In this document: piece by piece, positions 57,028 through 64,000 of the stretch
Position numbering within the stretch: position 1 is the stretch's first letter
How the letters are laid out: every line of letters starts with the position of its first letter
DNA from: JAJPJE01 sp963724985
GTDB taxonomy: Bacteria; Acidobacteriota; Terriglobia; Terriglobales; Acidobacteriaceae
DNA length: 64,000 bases
NCBI GenBank assembly: GCA_963724985.1
Contig: CAVRWV010000025.1
Coordinates: forward strand, 62,001-126,000
Direction of reading: 5' to 3'
Notes under the pieces: generated by a model
What the model saw: the letters and a program-made list of their open reading frames with translations, nothing else
The model's database searches: none
What the model was told of the DNA's origin: nothing
Translations under genes and position numbers: made by a program

Positions 57028-57525
57028 ATGTGCATGGAGAGCGCACACAACAGCTGCTTCCGTTGCGACATGCGGCCGGATAGAACATTTTGTGATTTGC
57101 CTCCGGACGCGCTACAGGCGTTTGACCAGATCAAAGAACTGAGTCAGCTGCCGCGGGGAAATACCCTGTTCGCGGAAGGCCATGCCTCGCGCGGCGTCTT
57201 CGTTCTATGCCAGGGGCGAGCAAAACTCTCCGTATGTTCCGAATCCGGTAAAAGGTTGATGTTGCGCGTGGCCGGACCAGGGGAAGTCCTGGGATTGAGC
57301 GCGACAATGTCGGGCAAGCCTTACGAAGTCACCGCAGAGCTGCTGGATAATGCGCAGGTGGCTTTCGTGCGCCGCAAAGACCTTCTGAAGTTTCTCAAGG
57401 AAAACCAGGACGCCTGTCTGCAGATTGTCCATCTGCTGAGCCAGGACCTTCACACTGCGTTCGATCGGGTGCGCACGGTGGGACTGATGCGAAGCCGCCG
57501 ATCTCCCTACCGGACCCGGGCATAG
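57028..57525 (+). CDS. CRP/FNR-like effector-domain protein lacking the HTH
   Basis: 165 residues, paralogous to the preceding regulator: CFRCDMRPDRTFC (again C-x2-C-x8-C), RGNTLFAEGHASRGVFVLCQGRAKLS, GEVLGLSATMSGKPYEVTAELLDNAQVAF. It stops soon after the dimer helix with a basic tail (MRSRRSPYRTRA) and has no HTH. I checked the 252 bases downstream in all frames by eye and see no HTH-like remnant, so a simple frameshift does not explain it. It may act as a dimer partner or sensor for the full-length paralogue. Confidence 0.75.
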   Translation: MCMESAHNSCFRCDMRPDRTFCDLPPDALQAFDQIKELSQLPRGNTLFAEGHASRGVFVLCQGRAKLSVCSESGKRLMLRVAGPGEVLGLSATMSGKPYEVTAELLDNAQVAFVRRKDLLKFLKENQDACLQIVHLLSQDLHTAFDRVRTVGLMRSRRSPYRTRA

Positions 57526-57630
57526 CTTCAGAGCATCCTTAATCAATCCGAAGATCCATACTTCCCGCAAAAGATGTATTTCGCGGAAAAAATGCAGCAG
57601 CTCGCGTTGTAGGCACTCACTTCGAGGTAT

Positions 57631-57700
57631 GCTTATCCCGTTTCGGTAAGCGTTCCGGTGTGAAACCCGTTCACACCCGTCTTGTGATCTTCCGCACAAG
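57631..57700 (+). promoter_or_regulatory. Three tandem inverted repeats before the decahaem cytochrome operon
   Basis: Three dyads are centred near 57641, 57667 and 57690. They are GCTTATC...GGTAAGC (57631-57651, one wobble), the perfect GGTGTGAA-ACCCG-TTCACACC (57657-57677) and CTTGTG-N8-CACAAG (57681-57700). The last begins CTTGTGATCT, identical over ten bases to the site at 61151. They lie about 80-150 bases before the cytochrome start at 57778. Confidence 0.6.
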
Positions 57701-57777
57701 CAGTCCGTACGAACCTGGGGAAAACTGAAAGTCGCCGATTCATTTGGCCTGGTTGCATTGTTCATCAGGAGCTGAGA

Positions 57778-58745
57778 ATGCAAGCTTCACAAGTGAAGTG
57801 CATGCCGTCGCTGCGGTTCCTATCCATTCTTTTTCTGCTGTGCTGTTCTGGCAGCGACCGCTTTTTCCGCCGAGCAACAGGCTCAAGGTCCCGCAACTGC
57901 GGCGACAGCCAACGCCGGGGCACAGTATGTCGGAGCGGAAACGTGTAAGAACTGCCATGAAGAGATGTTCACTAAGCTGCAGCTCACTCCGCACAGCAAT
58001 CTGCTGAAAGAAGGGAAGAAAGTTGGGAGCGGTGGAATGGCACGGATGCGAGTCCTGCCACGGTCCGGGTTCGGCACATGTGGAGGGGGGCGGCGATGTT
58101 ACGAAGATTATCAGTTTCAAGAATCTCAGCGTGCAGGATGCCAGCGCCCGTTGCCTGACCTGCCATTCGTTGGGGACTGAGCACGCAAATTTTACCCGTT
58201 CGTCCCATGCGACCAATGGAATCGGCTGCCTGAATTGTCATTCTCCGCATCACGCAAAAACCGACCGATCACTGCTGATCGAGGAGACACCGCTTCTTTG
58301 CTATCAATGCCACACCGAGCAGCGCGCTGAATTCAGCCGGCCGTACCGGCATCGCGTCAACGAGAAACTCATCACCTGCAACGACTGTCATAACCCTCAC
58401 GGGACGATGCTGCCCGACCAACTGCGGACCAGTTGGTCGCAGGATCAGGTCTGCTTCAAGTGTCACAACGATACGAAAGGCCCATTCGTATACGAGCACT
58501 TGCCGGTGAAGACCGAAGGCTGCACCAGTTGTCATATGCCGCATGGGTCGACGAATCCGCGGCTGCTGCGTGTGAGCCAAATCAATCTCTTGTGCCTGCA
58601 GTGCCACACGCTCTCGATGAGTAATGTGCCCTCGCAGCCGCCGATCGGTCCGGCGCATAACCAGGCGCAAAAGTATCAGGCTTGCACCACATGCCACGTG
58701 TATGTGCACGGGTCAAACACCAGCGAAGTCTTCTTCACGCACTAG
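57778..58745 (+). CDS. Decahaem c-type cytochrome, MtrA/DmsE-like (two apparent frameshifts)
   Basis: It starts at ATG 57778 behind CAGGAG. A T-run near 57832 and a base near 58021 disrupt the frame. Corrected, the product begins with a signal peptide (FCCAVLAATAFSA) and carries ten CxxCH haem motifs: CKNCH, CESCH, CLTCH, CLNCH, CYQCH, CNDCH, CFKCH, CTSCH, CLQCH and CTTCH. Ten haems with this spacing fit the DmsE/MtrA periplasmic decahaem family, which pairs with MtrB-like porins to move electrons across the outer membrane. The barrel gene follows 54 bases later, supporting that pairing. Confidence 0.9.
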
Positions 58746-58799
58746 GAAGAGGCGGGAGAAATCTGTCGCGCAATGGCGTACCGGCGTTGGGAGAGAGTT

Positions 58800-61092
58800 A
58801 TGAAACATATCTTCGGGTGGTTCGTGGTGGTCGTAACAGCGTGCTCCACTATCGGCTTCGCTCAGACGGGGAGCGCGCCCGGAACTGTGATTTCTCAATC
58901 TGGTCTGGGATTGGCTGCAGCGCAAACGGCAGCCTCGCAGTCAACCAGCGGCGCCAATCCGGATGGACGCGAGTTTGGCAGCTACCGCGTACAGCAGAGC
59001 GTAACGTTTGGCTATCGTTTTGCCGACATCACCGGCAATCAGGATATGTACAACACTTTTATCAATCAGCATGCCGGGCCAAGGCTGCTGGAACAGAGCT
59101 TGTCCACACATGCGATCAATGGGAGTGGCGCACTCTTCGATGATCTGAGCGTGAACAGCTTTGGCTGGGGAGGCGATCCTGAGAATGTAGCGCGTGCGCG
59201 TGTTTCCAAGAATCGCTGGTACGACTTCAACTTCCTCTTCCGGCGCGATCAGAATTTCTTCGAGTACAACCTGTTTGCGAATCCACTAAATCCGGCAACT
59301 TCCAATCCCAACTTACCCGTGTTGTTTTCGCCGCACGAGTACCAGACGCGCCGGCGAATGTACAACTACGACCTGACGCTCCTGCCACAATCGAAGTTCA
59401 CCATTCGTTTGGGATATTTTCGTAATCGCCAGGAGGGACCGGGTAACTTTTCAACTGTGCATGAGGGGACCGAGCCACTACTAAATCAGGCATGGAATCT
59501 CACGTCCAATGACTATCACATTGGCTTTGACATAAAAGTTCTGCCCAAAACGCTGATCAGCTACGACCAGTATCTCGAATACGACAAGAATGATACTGAT
59601 CTCAGCTTGGCCACTAACAATGTGTTCCTACTGCCGAACGGACAACCGGTAAACCTGGGGTTGCCGTTCAACACGGCTGCGAATACACCATGTGCGCGGC
59701 CACTGCTGGCCAGCGGAGCGGCGAATCCTTCGTGCAATGGATTTTTTAACTACACGAATAACAAGCAACTGCGAACCACCACTCCGACGGAGCAGCTCAC
59801 GTTGCAGTCAAACTACTTTCGAAGGGTCAACTTGGTTGCTAACGGCAGTTATAGCTCTGCGGATCTGACTTCGCCAAATTTCGAGTTCTTCGATGGATTG
59901 ATTACGCGTACCGGACAACGGCAGTTTACGACCACTGGGCCTTCATCTGTGCGACGCGTGGCTGCTACGGCCGGGCTGGGAGCGACGGTGGAAATCACGC
60001 GTAGCGTTCATCTGAACGACACCTTCCGTCTGGACAATTGGAGGATCCCGGGATCACTCGATTCGACCACCGCGGCGATAGCCGGCGTTCCAGTGGGGAC
60101 GCCGCCTGCGGTGACGTTGCTGAGTCCACTGGGCGCGACTACGACCACCAGCGGTCTGGAAGCAACTTTTCTCAACCAGAATTCCTATTACAACAAGTTT
60201 GAGGTTGAGTACTCACCCGACAAGACTTTCGGTGTGCGTGTGGGATATCTGTTTCGGCATCGACACATTTTCCATGCGGAACCAGAGGCGATCGTGACGG
60301 AAGAAGGGCCGCGCGGAGCCGTTCGAGGGAGACGACATCGACATCAATCAACAAGGACCCACATTCGGCGTGTGGATGAGACCCATCGATGCGCTGCGCA
60401 TCAACGTTGAGATAGAAGCGACGACTGCGGACAACTACCTTACGCGAATCAGTCCGCGACAGCAGCAGAATTACCGCGCGCGAGCCACCTACAAGGCGAA
60501 GAAGTGGGCCACGATTTCAGGAAGCATGAACATATGGGAGGCCCGTAACGACCAGGTCGATGTGGAAGCCAAGCAGCACTATCGGAACATGGGTGCTTCG
60601 ACAATGCTTTTCCCGAGTGAACGGTTCAGCCTGGAACTGAACTATAACTACACCGACGCATTACAGAATGCATTCATCTGCTACAACGGAACCTTTATCG
60701 CCAGTGGAACAACCGTGGGCGGGTGTCCTACGTTTGATCCGGTCGATAACAACAATCCGAACCAGATCTATTCCACCTATATCAACAACACGAACTATGG
60801 TTCGTTTCTGGTTGTCTTCAGCCCAGCGAAGCGGTTCACAGCCCGAGCCGGTTATGGTGTTATCAGCACGGATGGAAGCACGACGATTTTGAATCCATTG
60901 CAACCTTTCGGTCCGCTTCAATCCCGGTATCAGCAACCGCTGGGGTCCCTCAGTTACGACTTCGGGAAGGGAATCACCGCGCTTGTGGATTGGAACTACG
61001 ATCAGTACAGAGAGGATTCGTTCGTTGGGCCAACACTGCCACGGTATTTCCACGACAACCGAACCGTACTGGCTGTGAAATACGCCTTTTAG
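58800..61092 (+). CDS. MtrB/PioB-like outer-membrane beta-barrel porin (apparent frameshift)
   Basis: It starts at ATG 58800 behind GGGAGAG, with a signal peptide (MKHIFGWFVVVVTACSTIGFAQ). The body consists of alternating aromatic-rich amphipathic strands (QSVTFGYRFADITG; KNRWYDFNFLFRRDQNFFEYNLF; KFTIRLGYFRNRQ). One extra base near 60310 shifts frame; the reading resumes EPFEGDDIDINQQGPTFGVWMRPIDALRIN and ends LAVKYAF with terminal Phe, as in outer-membrane barrels. About 764 residues, in the MtrB size range. With the decahaem cytochrome it would form a porin-cytochrome conduit. Confidence 0.85.
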
Positions 61093-61150
61093 CCTGAGGT
61101 TACCGAGGTAAGTACGGGCGCCGTTAGCGCCGGATCCAAGCGGCCCAAGC

Positions 61151-61170
61151 CTTGTGATCTCAATTACAAG
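61151..61170 (+). promoter_or_regulatory. CRP/FNR-type dyad CTTGTGATCT-CAATTACAAG
   Basis: CTTGTGATCTCAATTACAAG has near-perfect arms TTGTGAT / ATTACAA (one mismatch). Its first ten bases equal those of the site at 57681. It lies about 180 bases before the CbcL-like gene. Confidence 0.65.
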
Positions 61171-61191
61171 GTGCCCGTGCAACCGCTACCA

Positions 61192-61209
61192 ACGTGACGG
61201 CAGTCACGT
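61192..61209 (+). promoter_or_regulatory. Perfect dyad ACGTGAC-N4-GTCACGT before the CbcL-like gene
   Basis: ACGTGACGGCAGTCACGT has perfect 7-base arms and contains GTGA-N6-TCAC, the same half-site form as the sites at 55999, 56049 and 56983. It lies about 140 bases before the start of the multihaem membrane cytochrome gene. Confidence 0.65.
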
Positions 61210-61351
61210 CATCGGTTGCTCTCTCTCACATCCCCGTGAGGCATGAATCTGCGATCAATAGTAAGGCCCAGAATAGGCCAGAGTACGGGATAGGAAGGGA
61301 CAATCCCGCTGCTCCCAGTGGCTTTACTAGTGAGAAACGGACTCATACATC

Positions 61352-63292
61352 ATGCGCAAGTTTGGACTGGTTTTTCTGTCGTTGCTGTTAGTGGGATCGA
61401 GTTGGGCGGCAAATAAGAAGGAACCGACGCCCGAGGAAAAAGCGGCGGAGTGTCTTGCCTGCCACAGCGACGCGAATCTGATCAAAGAAGAAAATGGCAA
61501 GCAGATCAGCCTGCATGTGGATGAGCAGCATTTCAAAGCGTCGATCCACGGAAGCATGTTTACCTGCACGGATTGCCACAAGGACGTGAAGGGATTCCCC
61601 CACGATCCTGCGCCGGCGAGAGTGGATTGCGCGACCTGTCACGATGCGGAAGTGAAGGCTTACAACATTAGTCTGCACGCAATCGCGCGCCAGAAAGGCA
61701 ATTTGAGCGCCGCGAACTGCCTCGATTGTCACGGCAACATTCACGAGATATTGCCCTCGTCCGATCCGAATTCGCGCGTGAGCCACCTCAACATTCCAAA
61801 GACTTGCGGTTCGTGCCATGGACAGAAGTTCGTGATGCAGTCGAGCGGATTGAGCGCGGCTCCGTTTGTTTCTTATCAGGAGAGCGTGCACGGAAAAGCC
61901 GTGGCCGCCGGTTCGGAGAAAGCGGCGGTCTGCACTGACTGCCATGGTACGCATGACATCCTGCCTCCCGGAGATTCGAAATCGACTATCTTCAAGTTCA
62001 ATGTGCCAACGACCTGCGCGAAGTGCCACGACAATGTGAAGCAGGAGTTCATGGGCAGTATCCACGGACAGGCGATCGCCAAAGGAAACTGGCAGGCTCC
62101 GGTGTGCACCGATTGCCACGGGATCCACGGAATCAAATCGCATCTTGACCCGAATTCATCCGTATCCGCCCAGGCGCTTGCCGCAACCACTTGTGCGCGC
62201 TGTCACGAGGGTGTGAGACTCACGCAGGACTTCGGAATCGAAGCGCATCGCGCGAGCACGTATCTTTCGAGCTATCACGGACTGGCCTCGCAAATGGGAT
62301 CGAAGGTAGTGGCCAACTGCGCGAGTTGCCACGGCACACACAACATCCTGCCTTCGTCGGATCCGAAATCGACAATCAATCAGGCGAACCTGATCACGAC
62401 GTGCGGGAAATGTCATCCGGGAGCTTCGGAGAAGTTTGTTCTCGGGAAAATTCACGTCGATGCGCCATTATCAGGAGACAAGGGAAGCGTTGCGATTCGC
62501 TGGGTGCGCCGATTCTACCTGCTAATGATCTTCGGCGTGATCGGGGGCATGCTGCTGCACAATTTCCTGATCTGGCGGAAAAAAGCGCTCGAGCATTTGA
62601 AGTCGACGCAACGAATTGTCGTTCGCATGGACGGCAGCCAGAGAATGCAGCACCTGCTGCTGCTCGCATCCTTTATTACGCTCGTGATCACCGGATTCGC
62701 GTTGAAGTATCCAGAGTCGTGGCTGGGTTTCGCATTCCTGAATGAGACGGTGCGCAGCGTGATTCACCGATCCGCAGGCACATTGCTGATTTTGGTCTCG
62801 CTGTATCACGTGGTCTACCTGGCGACGATGCGATCGGGGCGACGGTTCCTACTGGACATGCTGCCGGAGCCGAAAGACGCGTGGGACGTCATCAATAATC
62901 TGCGTTACTACGTCGGACTGGGCGGAACGAAGCCGCAATTCAAGCGCTTCAATTACGCAGAAAAGGCAGAGTACTGGGCCCTGGTGTGGGGAACGATTGT
63001 GATGGCAGTGACTGGCCTGATGCTCTGGTTCAAAGTCTTGGCTGGCCATGTATTCCCGCGTTGGTGGCTGGATGTCGCTACAACAGTCCACTTCTACGAA
63101 GCGATTCTAGCTACGCTCGCGATAGTGGTCTGGCACTTCTACCAGATCGTCTTCGATCCTGAGGTGTATCCGATGAACTGGGCCTGGTGGGATGGAAAAA
63201 TGTCGATTGAGCATTACGTGACGGAACACGGGCTCGATAGCAAGACAATCGACAGCTCGATTGAAGGATCGGCCGATAAGAAGGAAGAGTAG
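61352..63292 (+). CDS. Multihaem cytochrome c fused to a cytochrome b-like membrane domain (CbcL-like)
   Basis: A 646-residue protein with a signal peptide (MRKFGLVFLSLLLVGSSWA). I count eleven CxxCH motifs: CLACH, CTDCH, CATCH, CLDCH, CGSCH, CTDCH, CAKCH, CTDCH, CARCH, CASCH and CGKCH, up to about residue 355. The C-terminal part has about four or five membrane helices with His residues in VIHRSAGTLLILVSLYHVVY and ATTVHFYEAILATLAIVVWHFYQIVF, like b-type cytochromes of the HydC/FdnI type. This layout matches Geobacter CbcL-type quinol-linked cytochromes. It would feed electrons from the quinone pool to the decahaem conduit upstream. Confidence 0.9.
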   Translation: MRKFGLVFLSLLLVGSSWAANKKEPTPEEKAAECLACHSDANLIKEENGKQISLHVDEQHFKASIHGSMFTCTDCHKDVKGFPHDPAPARVDCATCHDAEVKAYNISLHAIARQKGNLSAANCLDCHGNIHEILPSSDPNSRVSHLNIPKTCGSCHGQKFVMQSSGLSAAPFVSYQESVHGKAVAAGSEKAAVCTDCHGTHDILPPGDSKSTIFKFNVPTTCAKCHDNVKQEFMGSIHGQAIAKGNWQAPVCTDCHGIHGIKSHLDPNSSVSAQALAATTCARCHEGVRLTQDFGIEAHRASTYLSSYHGLASQMGSKVVANCASCHGTHNILPSSDPKSTINQANLITTCGKCHPGASEKFVLGKIHVDAPLSGDKGSVAIRWVRRFYLLMIFGVIGGMLLHNFLIWRKKALEHLKSTQRIVVRMDGSQRMQHLLLLASFITLVITGFALKYPESWLGFAFLNETVRSVIHRSAGTLLILVSLYHVVYLATMRSGRRFLLDMLPEPKDAWDVINNLRYYVGLGGTKPQFKRFNYAEKAEYWALVWGTIVMAVTGLMLWFKVLAGHVFPRWWLDVATTVHFYEAILATLAIVVWHFYQIVFDPEVYPMNWAWWDGKMSIEHYVTEHGLDSKTIDSSIEGSADKKEE

Positions 63293-63465
63293 TCGGTTTC
63301 GGGAGCAAGATCATTGGGACCACGAGGGATGGTGCTTCGTGGTCCTGTGTCGTTTCCGAAGCTGCGGGAAAATCGGTAGCGTATGGACCTTCCTTGAGAC
63401 ATCTGCGTTTCGCAACGGTTCATCGGACGAGATGGTAGTAAATTCAGACTAGTCCGAGTTGCAAG

Positions 63466-64000
63466 ATGTTCCGGTCTTTGTCGGTATTCTCCGTCGTGCT
63501 ACTGCTCGGTAGCCTGTCCTTAGCCCAGGATCAAAGCGATATTAACAGTCGTACGTTGCGAGGAACTGTCGTCAACGCCGACTCCAGCCCGGTTGGAGAC
63601 GCCATGGTGGAAGTCCGCAACGTGCAATCTGGTAGTGCGGTTGCGAGGGTGTACACGAATGGCGCGGGTGAGTTTCAGGTGCCAATGGTCATTCCTGGTC
63701 AATATGTGATTTCGGTTGTAGATGGAACGAGAACGGCACAACAGCAAGTCTCGTTTAGCGGCTTCGAGCCGGATGTCAAAGTCTCAATGGCGGGGCAAGC
63801 CGGCGCTGCAGCAGGAAAAGGGTCTACAGTCTCGGTAGTAAACCTCGGAGTCTCAGAAAAAGCAAAACGTGCGGTGGAATCAGCTAGGAAAGCGCTCTCG
63901 AAGAACAAGTTGGATGTAGCTGCGTCTGAATTGCAGCGTGCTCTGGCCATCTCACCGCAATACTCGGAGGCGCTCTCGTTGCGTGCGGTTGTGTACCTGG
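63466..64000 (+). CDS. Exported carboxypeptidase-regulatory-like/TPR protein, N-terminal part (runs off right edge)
   Basis: From ATG 63466 the frame is open to the window end. It starts with a signal peptide (MFRSLSVFSVVLLLGSLSLAQ). A CarboxypepD_reg-like beta-sandwich follows (LRGTVVNADSSPVGDAMVEVRN ... TNGAGEFQVPMVIPGQYVISV), then a helix-rich part with a TPR-like repeat (AKRAVESARKALSKNKLDVAASELQRALAISPQYSEAL). Such proteins are frequent in acidobacteria and probably lie in the periplasm. The C-terminus is outside the window. Confidence 0.85.
   Translation, partial: MFRSLSVFSVVLLLGSLSLAQDQSDINSRTLRGTVVNADSSPVGDAMVEVRNVQSGSAVARVYTNGAGEFQVPMVIPGQYVISVVDGTRTAQQQVSFSGFEPDVKVSMAGQAGAAAGKGSTVSVVNLGVSEKAKRAVESARKALSKNKLDVAASELQRALAISPQYSEALSLRAVVYL

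Noticed and set aside
57526..57777. Hidden HTH domain for the truncated CRP/FNR protein
   Set aside because: No frame in this gap gives HTH-like residues; the gap instead holds the tandem inverted repeats and the cytochrome ribosome site.

Overview
The window looks like a chromosomal segment of an Acidobacteriota (Koribacter/Terriglobia-type) bacterium. The basis is the gene content: an Oar-type TonB-dependent receptor with a carboxypeptidase-like N-terminal domain, a large FG-GAP protein with a Gly-rich lipobox-like tail, a Ser/Thr kinase, CRP/FNR proteins with an N-terminal Cys cluster, and multihaem cytochromes beside an MtrB-like porin. This assignment is inferred from family knowledge; no rRNA or other phylogenetic marker is present.

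Layout. 1-5.4 kb: a Ser/Thr kinase cut by the left edge, a small two-helix protein, a GNAT acetyltransferase and the FG-GAP protein. 5.5-33.9 kb: a large polyamine uptake and catabolism region. On the minus strand a MerR/XRE/cupin regulator leads an amidohydrolase, potD-potA-potB-potC and a Tat-exported flavoprotein resembling spermidine dehydrogenase. Divergently lie a TonB receptor, a GSA-type aminotransferase, an amino acid permease, three aldehyde dehydrogenases (one MmsA-like) and two GabT-like aminotransferases. Next come a PNPOx-like protein, an IorAB-type molybdenum oxidoreductase, a PuuB-like oxidase and a second permease. Together these could carry spermidine through 4-aminobutyraldehyde/GABA and through 1,3-diaminopropane/beta-alanine to central metabolism.

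33.9-37.4 kb: thioredoxin 2, then a compact locus that looks like an undescribed RiPP-type peptide system: an HprK-like kinase, a PqqD-radical SAM-SPASM protein, a 54-residue peptide with a lasso-type YxxPxF leader motif and a C-terminal Ser, and an S26-type peptidase whose start overlaps the peptide gene. 37.8-55.9 kb is mostly housekeeping: SixA, Ppx/GppA, a PhoB-like regulator, an LpxH-like phosphoesterase, GalE, a FAD monooxygenase, MmcQ/YjbR, FetAB, an SDR, a winged-helix protein, malic enzyme-phosphotransacetylase, an orphan MASE1 histidine kinase, small membrane proteins and a YbhB/YbcL protein.

56-63.3 kb is an extracellular-electron-transfer-like locus: two CRP/FNR paralogues (the second without an HTH), a decahaem MtrA/DmsE-like cytochrome, an MtrB-like barrel, and a protein with eleven haem motifs fused to a cytochrome b-like membrane domain (CbcL-like). 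GTGA-N6-TCAC-type dyads lie before both regulators, before the cytochrome-porin pair and before the CbcL-like gene. A carboxypeptidase-regulatory/TPR protein is cut by the right edge.

Caveat: thirteen otherwise well-conserved genes carry 18 apparent single-base frameshifts, 16 of them best explained as insertions. They look like uncorrected sequence errors rather than real gene decay, so these genes are annotated across the shifts.
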